Assembly: GCA_019752375.1 (NCBI GenBank)
Contig: JAIEMG010000018.1
Coordinates: forward strand, 1 to 45,578
DNA from: Gemmataceae bacterium
GTDB taxonomy: Bacteria > Planctomycetota > Planctomycetia > Gemmatales > Gemmataceae
Reading direction: 5' to 3'
Length of the DNA: 45,578 nucleotides
Shown here: positions 1-8,702 of the stretch, one piece after another
Numbering within the stretch: position 1 is the stretch's first letter
Layout of the letters: each line of letters begins with the position of its first letter
The notes under the pieces: model-generated
What the model saw: only the letters and a program-made list of their open reading frames with translations
The model's database searches: none
What the model was told of the DNA's origin: nothing
Program-made: the position numbers and the translations under genes

Positions 1-5
1 GGGCT

Positions 6-56
6 CGCGAGGCAGAGCCTCGCGGGCAGTGCGTGACCGGGCAGAGCCCGGTCACG
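6..56. repeat. Two adjacent GC-rich hairpins (GCAGAGC family)
   Basis: Two perfect hairpins lie side by side: an 8-bp stem at 6-24 and an 11-bp stem at 32-56. Both have the same AGA loop inside a shared GGCAGAGCC-type centre. They look like two members of one repeat family in which the loop and inner stem are kept and the outer stem varies. They lie downstream of the minus-strand regulator that ends at 187 and could also act as a terminator. Bases 57-186 hold no other recognisable feature. Confidence 0.6.
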
Positions 57-186
57 AGGGAAACGACCGCGCTGATGAGCGCAGAAACGGGTTTGCACCC
101 CATGAGGTCATCTTTCGTTGCGCGGCTACTTCCACGGGATGTAGCGATCTGGACGGATTCCGGCACTGGCCGCAATGAATTCAGGA

Positions 187-1356
187 TCATTTCGGGCGAC
201 GACCCCGCAACTGGCTTGGTGGCCGACCGACGACCTTGCGAAAAACAGCGCTCATGTACTCCGCGTGCTTGAAGCCTGCCAGCGATGCAATGGTCCCCAA
301 GGACAACTCCGGCGCGGCCAGCAAGTCCTGCACGCGCTTGACCCGGACGCGAACGATCTCCTCGTTCGGCGATCGGCCGAGGTACTTGCGAAAGCGACGC
401 TCCAGCGCCCGGCGTGCCAGCGGAACGTGGCGAATGACGTCCTCGACGTTAATGCCCTCGCACGCGCGTTCTCGGATGAACCGGACGGCGGCGACCACCT
501 CGGCATCTTCGATGGCCAGCACGTCCGTGGACTGGCGGGTCACCACGCCGGTCGGTTCCACGAACGTCTTGGGGCACGGCGGGGAGGCGCCGTCGATCAA
601 GCGGTCGAGCATTTCCGCCGCGAGATAGCCGATGCGCTCGGTGTTGGGGGAGACGCTCGATAACGGCGGGTCGGATAGCTCGCAATAAAGCGAGTCATTA
701 TCCACGCCGACCACGGCCACCTCGTCGGGCACGGGAATCTCGAGTTCACGGCACGCATTGAGCACTTGCTGGCCGCACACGTCGTTGCACGCCATGATCC
801 CAATGGGCCGCGGCAATTGCTTGAGCCACTCGAGCATTTGTCGCTCGAACAGCAAGGCTAACTGCTCGCGCGACGACAATCCGACCGAACGACGCGGAGC
901 CGGGACCTCGTACATGTGGCACGCGAAACCCGCTTCTTCGACAAATCGGGGAAAGTAGCGCAGGCGGCGCTCGGAGTAGTTCGCCCCCGCAAAGCCGCAG
1001 TAGGCAAAATGTCGGAACGCTCGCTCGGCCAGATGCTCGAATGCCAAACGAGCCACCGCGCGATCATCCGTTTCGATCAGAGGAAACGAAGCGTCGATCA
1101 GGCCGCGCACATCGACGGCAGGCAAACCGGTAGCGTGGATGGCACGTTCCATGTCGCGGCTTTCGATGCGGGCAATGATCCCATCCCCATGCCAGGTCCG
1201 CAGCCAGGGTGGCGGCGGGTCTTCGGGACCGCGCGATTGCAAGTAAACCGACCAATGCCCATGCGTGCGGACGTAGCTACAAATGCCGCGGAGCAAACCG
1301 CGGCCATACTCGCGCGACGATTCGATCAGCAAGGCAACGTGGCGCCGTTGGGCCAT
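187..1356 (-). CDS. XylR-like transcriptional regulator (LacI-type sensor plus AraC-type HTH)
   Basis: A cytoplasmic DNA-binding regulator of 389 residues. The N-terminal two thirds (about residues 5-270) is a periplasmic-binding-protein-like ligand domain, opening with RRHVALLIESSREYGRG, typical of XylR relatives. Residues about 290-385 form an AraC-type double helix-turn-helix, seen as ALERRFRKYLGRSPNEEI and IASLAGFKHAEYMSAVFRK. In E. coli XylR this architecture senses a sugar; the ligand here is unknown. It is transcribed divergently from the DUF1553-DUF1501 pair that starts at 1508, and such regulators are frequent neighbours of these pairs in planctomycetes, so control of that pair is a reasonable inference. 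The start at 1356 gives the conserved MAQRRHVALL opening. Confidence 0.9.
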   Translation of the reverse strand: MAQRRHVALLIESSREYGRGLLRGICSYVRTHGHWSVYLQSRGPEDPPPPWLRTWHGDGIIARIESRDMERAIHATGLPAVDVRGLIDASFPLIETDDRAVARLAFEHLAERAFRHFAYCGFAGANYSERRLRYFPRFVEEAGFACHMYEVPAPRRSVGLSSREQLALLFERQMLEWLKQLPRPIGIMACNDVCGQQVLNACRELEIPVPDEVAVVGVDNDSLYCELSDPPLSSVSPNTERIGYLAAEMLDRLIDGASPPCPKTFVEPTGVVTRQSTDVLAIEDAEVVAAVRFIRERACEGINVEDVIRHVPLARRALERRFRKYLGRSPNEEIVRVRVKRVQDLLAAPELSLGTIASLAGFKHAEYMSAVFRKVVGRPPSQLRGRRPK

Positions 1357-1376
1357 GGAAATGAATCCCGTCGGAC

Positions 1377-1476
1377 TGTCGCAATTTCTACAAAGATGGA
1401 CGCATTATATCCTGGAAGCGGCCTCGCGCCGCGTCCATCATGGTAGTTCGACGGGAAGCACATAAGTGTCGCAATT
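1377..1476. promoter_or_regulatory. Divergent regulatory region with direct and inverted repeats
   Basis: The gap between the XylR-like gene and the DUF1553 gene contains the 10-mer TGTCGCAATT twice in the same orientation (1377-1386 and 1467-1476, exactly 90 bases apart). It also has a perfect 9-bp inverted repeat, GATGGACGC at 1395-1403 and GCGTCCATC at 1431-1439. These are candidate regulator sites. That they bind the neighbouring regulator is inference from position only. Confidence 0.35.
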
Positions 1477-1507
1477 GTTCGGACGATCGTGATCGGAGCG
1501 TGGCGTC

Positions 1508-4501
1508 ATGCCGAAGCAACTAGGACTTTCGCTGTGCCTGGCCTTGCTCGTGTCGGCCACCGCTCGCGCTGAACCGGACTTCGACAAGTCGATCGCACCG
1601 CTACTGGTGCGGCATTGCCTCGATTGCCACAGTGGGCCAAAGCCGAAGGGTAAGCTGGACCTGACCGGGCGCAAGGCAACCTTCGCGGGAGGAAAAAACG
1701 GTCCAGCGGTCGTCGCGGGCAAACCGGAAGGCAGTCCGCTGTGGCAGCGCGTCGAGGCCGATGAGATGCCGCCACGGAAGCCACTGACGGCGGCCGAAAA
1801 GAAGCTGCTGAAGGACTGGATCGTCGCCGGTGCCCGCTGGGGGACCGACCCCATCGACCCGTTTCGCCTGACTACCGACAAGCGAGCGGGCTACGACTGG
1901 TGGTCGCTTCAACCGGTAACTCGTCCCACGCTGCCCGCAGTGAAGGACCGTGCCTGGCCCCGGAATGCCATCGATCATTTCGTGCTGGCAGCGCTGGAAG
2001 CGAATGGGCTGCAGCCCTCTCCAGCGGCCGAACGGCGCGTTTTGATCCGCCGCCTGTCGTTCGACTTGCTCGGCCTGCCGCCTGCGCCGAAAGACGTGGA
2101 GGCCTTTGTCAAGGACGCCCACCCGCGCGCCTATGAAAAGCTGGTGGATCGGCTGCTGGAGTCGCCGCACTACGGCGAACGCTGGGCCCGGCACTGGCTC
2201 GACGTGGTTCGTTTTGGCGAAAGCAATGGCTTCGAACGCGACCTACCCAGGCCGGACGCCTGGCCGTACCGCGACTGGGTGATCAAGTCCCTCGATGACG
2301 ACATGCCCTACGATGAGTTTGTGCGTCTCCAGCTGGCCGGCGACGTGCTGCGGCCCCACGATTCATCGGCGCTCAAGGCGACGGGCTTCCTCGTGGCCGG
2401 CGCCCACGACACGGTCTTCCCCGCCAGCGACAAGATGCGTGCCGCGATGCGCCAGGACGAACTGGAAGACGTCGTCGCCACGGTCGGGCAGACCTTCCTC
2501 GGGTTGACGGTCAACTGCGCCCGTTGCCACGACCACAAGTTCGATCCCATCACGCAAAAGGATTACTACCGACTCGCATCGGCGCTCGCCGGCGTGCAAC
2601 ACGGCGAGCGAAACCTCAAACCGGAAGATGGCAACAAGGAACTGGCGAAGCTGCAAGAGCACGTCCGCGCCCTTGAAAAGGCGATCGCGGCCATCGACGA
2701 GCCGGTAAAGCAGGCGATCCTGGCCGAACGCCGCAAGAACGACTCCAAACCCGTAACCGCCAAACCGCTGGCGGAGTGGGACTTCCGGGCTGACCTCAAA
2801 GACCGAATCGGCGAACTGCACGGCACACGCTTCGGCGAAGCGAAAATGGACAAAACAGGCCTGGTCCTCGACGGCAAAACCGGCTTTGTCAGCACCGAGC
2901 CGATCAAGAAAGACCTGCGAGAGAAGACCCTGGAGGCCTGGGTGCAGCTGGCCGGCTTGAACCAGCGCGGCGGCGGCGTCATGGGGTTGGAGACGCCTGA
3001 TGGCGTCGTGTTCGATTCCATCGTCTTCGGCGAACAAGAACCGAAGCGTTGGATGGCCGGCAGCAATTTCTTCAAGCGCACCCAATCGTTCGGTGCCCCG
3101 GACGAGAACAAGGCCGACAACGAAGTAGTGCACATCGCAATCAGTTACGCCGCGGATGGAACCATCACGGCCTATCGCAACGGAGTGCTGCACGGCAAGC
3201 CTTACAAGAGCAGCGGTGTGGCCACGTTCAAGGCGGGCGAAGGCCGCGTGATCTTTGGCGTCCGCCACGAGCCCGCGGGCGGCAATCGGATGCTGGCGGG
3301 CACGATCGTCCGCGCTCGACTGTACGACCGAGCGCTCGGTGCGGAGGAAGTCGCCGCGTCGGCTGGAGTGCGGAGCGACATCGTCGCGGAGGCCGACGTC
3401 GTTGCTCGGCTGAGTGCAGAGATTCGAGCGCGTCGAGAGAGACTCGCGGTCGATCGGCAGCAGGCGGCGGGCGCGCTTGCCAAGCTGCATGCCCTGTCAC
3501 CCACCAAGGTCTACGCCGTCGTGCCGCAACAGCCCGAGGTGACGCAATTACTCATCCGCGGCAACGTCGGCGAACCAAGCGAGGTGGTCGCACCAGGCGG
3601 AATCCCATCGCTGGCGGGAATCGATGGCGATTTTCACCTGAAACCGGATGCTCCGGAAGGCGAGCGCCGCAAGCGCCTGGCCGAATGGATCACCGATGGC
3701 AAGAATCCGCTATTCCGACGCGTCATGGTCAATCGGTTGTGGCACCATCATTTTGGTGCCGGCCTGGTCGAGACAACCAACGACTTTGGTTTCAGCGGCG
3801 GCCGGCCCAGTCATCCGCAGCTGCTCGATTGGCTCGCAGCCGACCTGACCGAAAACAAGGGAAGCCTGAAGGCGCTGCACCGGACCATCGTGCTCTCGGC
3901 GACGTACCGACAAGCGTCGCTTCCGCGTGAAGCGGCCCTGGCAAAGGATGCGGGCAATCGCCTGCTGTGGCGCCGTAGTCCGCAACGCCTGGAAGCGGAG
4001 TCGGTCCGCGACACGATGCTCGCGGTCGCCGGTCGTCTCGATCCCACCGTCGGCGGTCAGGGGTATCAGGACTTCAAGTCACACTTTTTCCGCGGCACGC
4101 AGTTTTACGACCCGATCGAGCAAATTGGCCCGGCGTTCCACCGACGCACGATCTATCGCATGTGGGCGCGGGGCGGCCGCAGTCCGTTCCTCGACACCTT
4201 CGATTGCCCCGACCCCTCGACGACGACGCCGCGTCGGGCCGTGACCACCACGCCGCTGCAGGCGCTGACGCTCATGAACAATGCTTTTGTGCTGCACATG
4301 GCGGAGCAGTTTGCCCTCCGACTGAAGAAAGACGCGGGTGACGACGTGGACGCGCAGATCGATCGGGCCTTCGCGCTGGCGTATGGCCGGCCACCAAGCA
4401 AAGCAGAGGCGGCGCAGGTACGGCCGTTTGTTGCCAGGCACGGGCTGTCAGCGCTGGGGCGGGTGCTGTTCAACAGCAACGAGTTTATCTACGTGGATTG
4501 A
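1508..4501 (+). CDS. Planctomycete cytochrome (PSCyt) DUF1549/DUF1553 protein with LamG-like insert
   Basis: An exported protein of 997 residues with a signal peptide (residues 1-21, ending ATARA). Residues about 30-110 form a cytochrome-c-like PSCyt1 domain with heme motif CLDCH. DUF1549 follows (about 150-365), with a second CxxCH, CARCH, near residue 340. A LamG/concanavalin-like segment lies at about 420-630 ([22 protein letters not shown]), and DUF1553 fills the C-terminus ([38 protein letters not shown]). The biochemical role of the family is unsettled; heme binding and a link to polysaccharide breakdown or outer-membrane electron transfer have been proposed. An SD-like GGAG lies 9 bases before the ATG. 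It is translationally coupled to the DUF1501 gene that follows, the standard pairing for this family. Confidence 0.93.
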   Translation: MPKQLGLSLCLALLVSATARAEPDFDKSIAPLLVRHCLDCHSGPKPKGKLDLTGRKATFAGGKNGPAVVAGKPEGSPLWQRVEADEMPPRKPLTAAEKKLLKDWIVAGARWGTDPIDPFRLTTDKRAGYDWWSLQPVTRPTLPAVKDRAWPRNAIDHFVLAALEANGLQPSPAAERRVLIRRLSFDLLGLPPAPKDVEAFVKDAHPRAYEKLVDRLLESPHYGERWARHWLDVVRFGESNGFERDLPRPDAWPYRDWVIKSLDDDMPYDEFVRLQLAGDVLRPHDSSALKATGFLVAGAHDTVFPASDKMRAAMRQDELEDVVATVGQTFLGLTVNCARCHDHKFDPITQKDYYRLASALAGVQHGERNLKPEDGNKELAKLQEHVRALEKAIAAIDEPVKQAILAERRKNDSKPVTAKPLAEWDFRADLKDRIGELHGTRFGEAKMDKTGLVLDGKTGFVSTEPIKKDLREKTLEAWVQLAGLNQRGGGVMGLETPDGVVFDSIVFGEQEPKRWMAGSNFFKRTQSFGAPDENKADNEVVHIAISYAADGTITAYRNGVLHGKPYKSSGVATFKAGEGRVIFGVRHEPAGGNRMLAGTIVRARLYDRALGAEEVAASAGVRSDIVAEADVVARLSAEIRARRERLAVDRQQAAGALAKLHALSPTKVYAVVPQQPEVTQLLIRGNVGEPSEVVAPGGIPSLAGIDGDFHLKPDAPEGERRKRLAEWITDGKNPLFRRVMVNRLWHHHFGAGLVETTNDFGFSGGRPSHPQLLDWLAADLTENKGSLKALHRTIVLSATYRQASLPREAALAKDAGNRLLWRRSPQRLEAESVRDTMLAVAGRLDPTVGGQGYQDFKSHFFRGTQFYDPIEQIGPAFHRRTIYRMWARGGRSPFLDTFDCPDPSTTTPRRAVTTTPLQALTLMNNAFVLHMAEQFALRLKKDAGDDVDAQIDRAFALAYGRPPSKAEAAQVRPFVARHGLSALGRVLFNSNEFIYVD

Positions 4502-4512
4502 TGAGGTGCTCC

Positions 4513-5973
4513 ATGAACTCCCATGAAACCCCTGCCGCAGCGCCGCTGCTCGACCGTCGTGGCTTTCTCTCCTGGGCGAGCCAGGGACTCGGCGCAGCTG
4601 CCATGACCAGCCTCCTGCTGCGCGACGGGCTGGTGCGCGCTGCCGGGGTCAAAGCCGAGGCGTCCGACCCTGCACCGCACTTTGGGGCCAAGGCCAAGCG
4701 CGTCATCCACCTGTGCATGTGCGGCGGAATGAGCCACCTCGATAGCTTCGATCACAAGCCCGTCTTGATGCGGCACCACGGCAAGCCAATGCCCGGCACC
4801 GAGAAACCGGAGACGTTCTTTGGCAAGGTTGGCCTGCTTCGACAGAGCGATTGGGACTTCAAGCAGCGCGGCCAGAGTGGTCTGTGGGTGTCCGAGTTGT
4901 TTCCGCACATTGCCCAGCAAGCGGATGAGCTAACCGTCATCCGCTCGATGGTGGCCGATTCCGCGAACCATACGCCGGCGACATTTCAGGAGAATACGGG
5001 GTTCCGGTTGAACGGGTTTCCGGTGATGGGGAGTTGGCTGTCCTACGGCATGGGCAGTGAAACAGACGAATTGCCCGCCTATGTTGTGCTGCCCGATCCT
5101 CGCGGGCTGCCGGCCGGCGGCACCATCAATTGGTCCAATGGCTTCTTGCCGGCGCGACATCAGGGCGTGGCGCTTCGCCCGAAAGGGCCCGCGATCGACG
5201 ACCTCGTGCCGGCCAAGAAGATCGACGCGGACACCGAGCGAGATAGCCGAGCCTTGCTGGAGAGTTTGAATCGCCAGCATCTCGAGCAGCGCGGGCTGAA
5301 CGATGCACTGACGGCGCGGATGCGCAGTTACGAGCTTGCTGCCAAGATGCAGCTGGCAGTTCCTCAGGTGACGGACGTCGCTGGCGAGACTTTGGCAACG
5401 CAAGCGCTGTACGGACTCGACAGCGCCAACACGGTGGATTTTGGCCGTAGCTGTCTGCTGGCCCGACGGCTGCTGGAGCGCGGCGTGCGCTTCGTGCAAT
5501 TATTTTCGGGAGGTTCGTTTGGCTCGCCGCGCATCAACTGGGACGGCCACGAGGACATGAAGGCCAATCACGGCCAGGAGGCGGCGCGCGTCGATCGACC
5601 GGTCGCGGGCCTGCTGCAAGACCTTTGCCGCCGCGGCATGCTGGACGACACGCTGGTGCTCTTCACCACCGAGTTTGGCCGCACACCGTTCACGCAGTCG
5701 GCCGCCGACCAGTTGGGTGCCGGGCGCGACCACAACATGTATGGCTTCTCGGTCTGGATGGCAGGGGCCGGTCTGAAGCACGGCATGGCCCACGGCGCGA
5801 CCGATGACGTCGGCTGGAAGTCGGTGGACAAGCCGGTCTACTGGCACGATTTTCACGCCACCGTGCTGCACTTGCTCGGCATCGATCACGAACGGCTGAC
5901 GGTGTACCACAACGGCATCCAGCGCCGGCTGACCAACGTCCACGGGCACGTTCTGAAGGAAGTCCTGGCATAA
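4513..5973 (+). CDS. DUF1501 Tat-exported protein, partner of the DUF1553 gene
   Basis: A sulfatase-fold DUF1501 protein of 486 residues from this start. The N-terminus carries a Tat-type signal (DRRGFLSWASQGLGAAAM). Family hallmarks follow: IHLCMCGGMSHLDSFDHKP, FVQLFSGGSFGSPRINWDGH, and TEFGRTPFTQ with the later GRDHN. The reading frame can start at TTG 4498 or ATG 4501, overlapping the preceding stop. ATG 4513 is preferred because GAGGTG lies just upstream; the choice changes only five residues. It forms an operon with the DUF1553 gene. DUF1501 proteins resemble alkaline-phosphatase-superfamily hydrolases, but no substrate is known. Confidence 0.92.
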   Translation: MNSHETPAAAPLLDRRGFLSWASQGLGAAAMTSLLLRDGLVRAAGVKAEASDPAPHFGAKAKRVIHLCMCGGMSHLDSFDHKPVLMRHHGKPMPGTEKPETFFGKVGLLRQSDWDFKQRGQSGLWVSELFPHIAQQADELTVIRSMVADSANHTPATFQENTGFRLNGFPVMGSWLSYGMGSETDELPAYVVLPDPRGLPAGGTINWSNGFLPARHQGVALRPKGPAIDDLVPAKKIDADTERDSRALLESLNRQHLEQRGLNDALTARMRSYELAAKMQLAVPQVTDVAGETLATQALYGLDSANTVDFGRSCLLARRLLERGVRFVQLFSGGSFGSPRINWDGHEDMKANHGQEAARVDRPVAGLLQDLCRRGMLDDTLVLFTTEFGRTPFTQSAADQLGAGRDHNMYGFSVWMAGAGLKHGMAHGATDDVGWKSVDKPVYWHDFHATVLHLLGIDHERLTVYHNGIQRRLTNVHGHVLKEVLA

Positions 5974-6004
5974 CACCAATTGGACGACCCGCGCCCGGGC
6001 GCGC

Positions 6005-6880
6005 TCAGGGCTTCTCCGCCCGAGATTGTCCGATCTCTTGTAGCAGGCGGAGCACCACCGGACGCTGGGAGCGAATGTGGTGCGCCAGAGCCTTGCGCGC
6101 TCCCTTCCAGTTTTCGGCGAGCAAGGCCCGCAAGATGGTGCGGTGTTGTCTGGCCATCGCCTTCACCACGTTTGTCGCCGGGGCCGCGTAATCGAACAGA
6201 GTTGCGTAGTAGATGCCGTGCCGCCCGAAGAAATCGCGGATGTAGCGGTTGCCGGCCTTCTCGATCAGATATCGGTGCAAGTCATTGTCGAGGCGCGGCG
6301 CGTTCCGCTCATTGCCGCGCAGCATTCGACGGAGGTCCGCCCGGTCGAGGTGCGGCCGAGCGAGATCGAGCGCCTTCAGTTCCAGGCCCTCGCGTACCTG
6401 CAGGTAGGCGATCATCTCTCCCTCGTCGAACGGCCGCACACGCCAGCCACGCCGCGGCAGATGATCGAGCAGCCCCTGGCCGGCAAGTCGATTGAGCACC
6501 TGACGGAGGGCGGTGCGGCCGATGCCGAAACGCTCGGCTGTCGCTTCTTCGCGCAGGTACTCGGCCTCGCCGCGGAGGCTCTGGCGAAGGATCTCCGCTG
6601 TCAGGGTCGCCTCGATTCGTTGCGCCAGCGCGGGCCGGGTCGGAGGCGAAAGGTCCTCGTCTGCGGGTCGGGCGGCGGGATGGAGAGCCATCCGACCATT
6701 CGCCTCCTTCACCAAGACCTGCTCATCCACCAGTTCGCGAACCGCGATCCGCACGGGCGTCAAGCTTACCTGGTAGTGCTCCGACAACGCGACCAGCGTC
6801 AACTTGCTGGGCAGGCCGACGCCGGTGGGAAGTCGAGCTTTGAGGTCTTGCTTGACGAATTCGGTGATTGTGTCCGGCAT
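6005..6880 (-). CDS. GntR-family regulator (FCD-like)
   Basis: A DNA-binding regulator of 291 residues. The N-terminus has a first winged-helix-like segment (LPTGVGLPSKLTLVALSEHY). A second one at about residues 85-145 (TAERFGIGRTALRQVLNRLAGQGLL, PRRGWRVRPF) is followed by an all-helical ligand-binding domain of FCD type, with ELKALDLARPHLDRADL, LDNDLH and HRTILRALLAENW. Two winged-helix-like stretches in one GntR protein are unusual. Starts at 6901 and 6916 are possible, but 6880 has AAGGA eight bases upstream and leaves the neighbouring inverted repeat as untranslated DNA. It is divergent from the aldolase gene at 6972, the usual arrangement for regulators that control a catabolic gene and respond to its substrate. 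Confidence 0.88.
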   Translation of the reverse strand: MPDTITEFVKQDLKARLPTGVGLPSKLTLVALSEHYQVSLTPVRIAVRELVDEQVLVKEANGRMALHPAARPADEDLSPPTRPALAQRIEATLTAEILRQSLRGEAEYLREEATAERFGIGRTALRQVLNRLAGQGLLDHLPRRGWRVRPFDEGEMIAYLQVREGLELKALDLARPHLDRADLRRMLRGNERNAPRLDNDLHRYLIEKAGNRYIRDFFGRHGIYYATLFDYAAPATNVVKAMARQHRTILRALLAENWKGARKALAHHIRSQRPVVLRLLQEIGQSRAEKP

Positions 6881-6894
6881 GCTTGGGTTCCTTG

Positions 6895-6943
6895 TTGACA
6901 TCGTACACACTAACACTATACTTGCTCACGTGTACAATGTCAA
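6895..6943. promoter_or_regulatory. Candidate GntR operator: 14-bp inverted repeat
   Basis: TTGACATCGTACAC (6895-6908) and GTGTACAATGTCAA (6930-6943) form an inverted repeat with 13 of 14 positions paired, separated by 21 bases. It lies between the divergent GntR and aldolase starts, about 30 bases from the aldolase ATG. The inner GTAC/TTGTAC core resembles sites bound by FCD-type GntR regulators. Autoregulation and control of the aldolase are inferred from position. Confidence 0.6.
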
Positions 6944-6971
6944 TTTCATGCCCAGCTGGAGGTGCAAACAC

Positions 6972-7877
6972 ATGAAACCAACCTGGCGCGGCGTCCTTCC
7001 CGCGGTCGTCACCCTCCTTCACGACGACCAATCCATCAACTTCCCGGCGACACTCGCGCACGTCGAGCGGCTCATCAATGCCGGCGTCCACGGAGTCATC
7101 ATGCTCGGCACGGTCGGCGAGAACTGCTCGATGGAGGCGTCCGAGAAGCGTGAACTGCTGCGTGCCACCGTCGATCGCGTTGCTGGCCGCGTCCCTGTGC
7201 TTGCCGGCGTCGCGGAATACACAACGGCGCTGGCGGGACGCTTTGCAGCGGATGCAGCCAAGATTGGCGTGGACGGCCTCATGGTCTTGCCCGCCATGGT
7301 CTACAAGGGGGACGCTCGCGAGACCGTGGCCCATTTCCGCGGCGTGGCGCGCGCCAGCCGTCTGCCCATCATGTGCTACAACAACCCGCCGTCCTACGGC
7401 GTAGACGTGACGCCCGGGATGTTCGCCGAACTGGCGAGCGAGCCGACCCTGGTTGCCATCAAGGAATCGTCGGAGAATGTCCGGCGGATCACCGACCTCG
7501 TCAACCTCCTCGGCGACCGCTACACACTGCTTTGCGGCGTTGACGACCTGGTGCTGGAAAGCTTGCTGCTCGGTGCGGTCGGCTGGGTATCGGGCCTGGT
7601 CAATGCCTTCCCGGACGAAAACCGCCAGCTCTGGGACCTGGCGACCTCCGGCCGCTGGGAGCAGGCACGCGATCTCTATCGCTGGTACATGCCGCTGTTG
7701 CACCTCGACACGCATCCGAAATTGGTGCAGTACATCAAACTGGCGATGGCCGAGCAAGGACTCGGCTCCGAGATGGTGCGGGCGCCGCGATTGCCGCTCG
7801 TCGGCGAAGAACGGGAACACATCCTGGGCGTGATCCGGCGCGCAAACGCAACCCGACCTTTGAGAAGTAATGACTAA
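6972..7877 (+). CDS. Dihydrodipicolinate synthase / N-acetylneuraminate lyase family aldolase
   Basis: A class I aldolase of 301 residues with a TIM-barrel fold. Family motifs are GTVGEN (pyruvate carboxylate binding, about residue 45), the catalytic tyrosine region CYNNPPSYG, and the Schiff-base lysine in LVAIKESS at about residue 160. GGAGGTG lies seven bases before the ATG, which rejects longer in-frame starts. A GntR gene is divergent and no lysine-biosynthesis gene is nearby, so a catabolic pyruvate or 2-keto-acid lyase/dehydratase is more likely than DapA; the substrate cannot be named. The TAA stop (7875-7877) is also the first three bases of a 129-base palindromic repeat, so repeat insertion may have set the C-terminus. 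Confidence 0.88.
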   Translation: MKPTWRGVLPAVVTLLHDDQSINFPATLAHVERLINAGVHGVIMLGTVGENCSMEASEKRELLRATVDRVAGRVPVLAGVAEYTTALAGRFAADAAKIGVDGLMVLPAMVYKGDARETVAHFRGVARASRLPIMCYNNPPSYGVDVTPGMFAELASEPTLVAIKESSENVRRITDLVNLLGDRYTLLCGVDDLVLESLLLGAVGWVSGLVNAFPDENRQLWDLATSGRWEQARDLYRWYMPLLHLDTHPKLVQYIKLAMAEQGLGSEMVRAPRLPLVGEEREHILGVIRRANATRPLRSND

Positions 7878-8003
7878 GGAGCCGCGTAACAATAAGTTGA
7901 ACAATTGCACGTAGGACGGATTTCCAATCCGTCCCTAGAAAACCGGACGGATTGAAAATCCGTCCTACAGGAATTGCACAAGTTATTCTTGCGCGGATCC
8001 TAA
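7875..8003. repeat. 129-base nested palindrome, family F1, copy 1
   Basis: The outer inverted repeat starts TAAGGAGCCGCGTAACAATA and ends TTGCGCGGATCCTAA. Inside lies GTAGGACGGATTTCCAATCC and its inverted copy around a loop of about ten bases. Each inner arm is itself a hairpin (GGACGGATT-TCC-AATCCGTCC). It matches copies at 14677 and 41847 over the full 129 bases with few differences; this copy has GATTGAAAATCC in the right arm. Confidence 0.9.
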
Positions 8004-8024
8004 CTACCTAATTCTACTGTGTCC

Positions 8025-8072
8025 GGTGGGCCAGACACTCTTGTCTGGCCAGACAAGAGTGTCTGGCCCACC
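8025..8072. repeat. Perfect 48-base palindrome, family F2
   Basis: GGTGGGCCAGACACTCTTGT begins a perfectly self-complementary 48-base sequence with no loop. Each half contains its own hairpin, CCAGACA-CTCT-TGTCTGG. It sits 21 bases after the first F1 element, downstream of both convergent genes (aldolase and HMA protein), so it could also terminate transcription in both directions. Confidence 0.85.
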
Positions 8073-8114
8073 TTGCCAGGCACCAACAGTCGTCTCGAAT
8101 GTGGGGCTGTGGAA

Positions 8115-8672
8115 TTACCGGGCCTTGATGGTTACGCCCTTCTGTTTGAGCGCTGCCTCGAGCTTTGACGGGTCGGCCTTTTCCGGGTCAATCAAGGCCG
8201 TGAGCCGACCCTCCCGGAAATCGACCGTGGCCGTTTCGACGCCGTCGAGCTTGTAGACTGCCTCGTAGGCCGCCAGCGCGCACGCCTTGCAGTCGCAGCC
8301 GCCGACGGCGATTTCAATGAACTTGAGCTTCTCCTTCGGCGTGCTCCGTAGCGGCTTGATGCCGAAGGTGTGGCGCGACGCCGACTTCAACATCGCATCA
8401 AGCCGCTGAATGACCTGTTCGGGCTTTGCGTTCGGGAAGACCTTGGCGGGCACGTATTCCAGGGTCGCCTCGGCATTGGCGAAGTCGATTTCGACCAGCT
8501 TGATACCGTCGACTTCCGCGAATGCATCGCGAAGGTCCGTCTCACGGGCCTTCGAAAACAGGCCCGTGATCTGGTGTTTGACGCGAATCGGGGTCGCATC
8601 TTCCTTCTGGCCGACGCCAATGGTGGGGACCGTCAGGGAAAACACGGCCGCCGCGATGAAGAGCTTGTTCAT
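8115..8672 (-). CDS. Exported protein with two heavy-metal-associated (HMA-like) domains
   Basis: An exported protein of 185 residues with a signal peptide of about 22 residues (FIAAAVFSLTVPTIGVG). Two ferredoxin-like HMA repeats follow. The first (about 30-95: RVKHQITGLFSKARETDL, KLVEIDFANAEATLEY) has no cysteines. The second (about 115-182) has GGCDCKACALAA, close to the CxxC metal site of copper chaperones, followed by YKLDGVETATVDFREGR. It is the last gene of the DUF1552-DUF1592 operon, 30 bases after the DUF1592 stop. The sequence supports metal binding by the second domain only; any role in cytochrome or metal handling for the upstream proteins is inference. Confidence 0.8.
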   Translation of the reverse strand: MNKLFIAAAVFSLTVPTIGVGQKEDATPIRVKHQITGLFSKARETDLRDAFAEVDGIKLVEIDFANAEATLEYVPAKVFPNAKPEQVIQRLDAMLKSASRHTFGIKPLRSTPKEKLKFIEIAVGGCDCKACALAAYEAVYKLDGVETATVDFREGRLTALIDPEKADPSKLEAALKQKGVTIKAR

Positions 8673-8702
8673 GGCAGGATTCCTTCTCTCGGCATGGGGC
8701 CG

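Noticed and set aside
2363..3490. Long minus-strand open frame (375 codons) inside the DUF1553 gene
   Set aside because: It is antisense to a well-supported gene. High GC makes long opposite-strand frames common, and it has no recognisable motif or start signal.
6972..7877. Calling the aldolase dapA
   Set aside because: A divergent GntR regulator and the lack of lysine genes favour a catabolic member of the superfamily.
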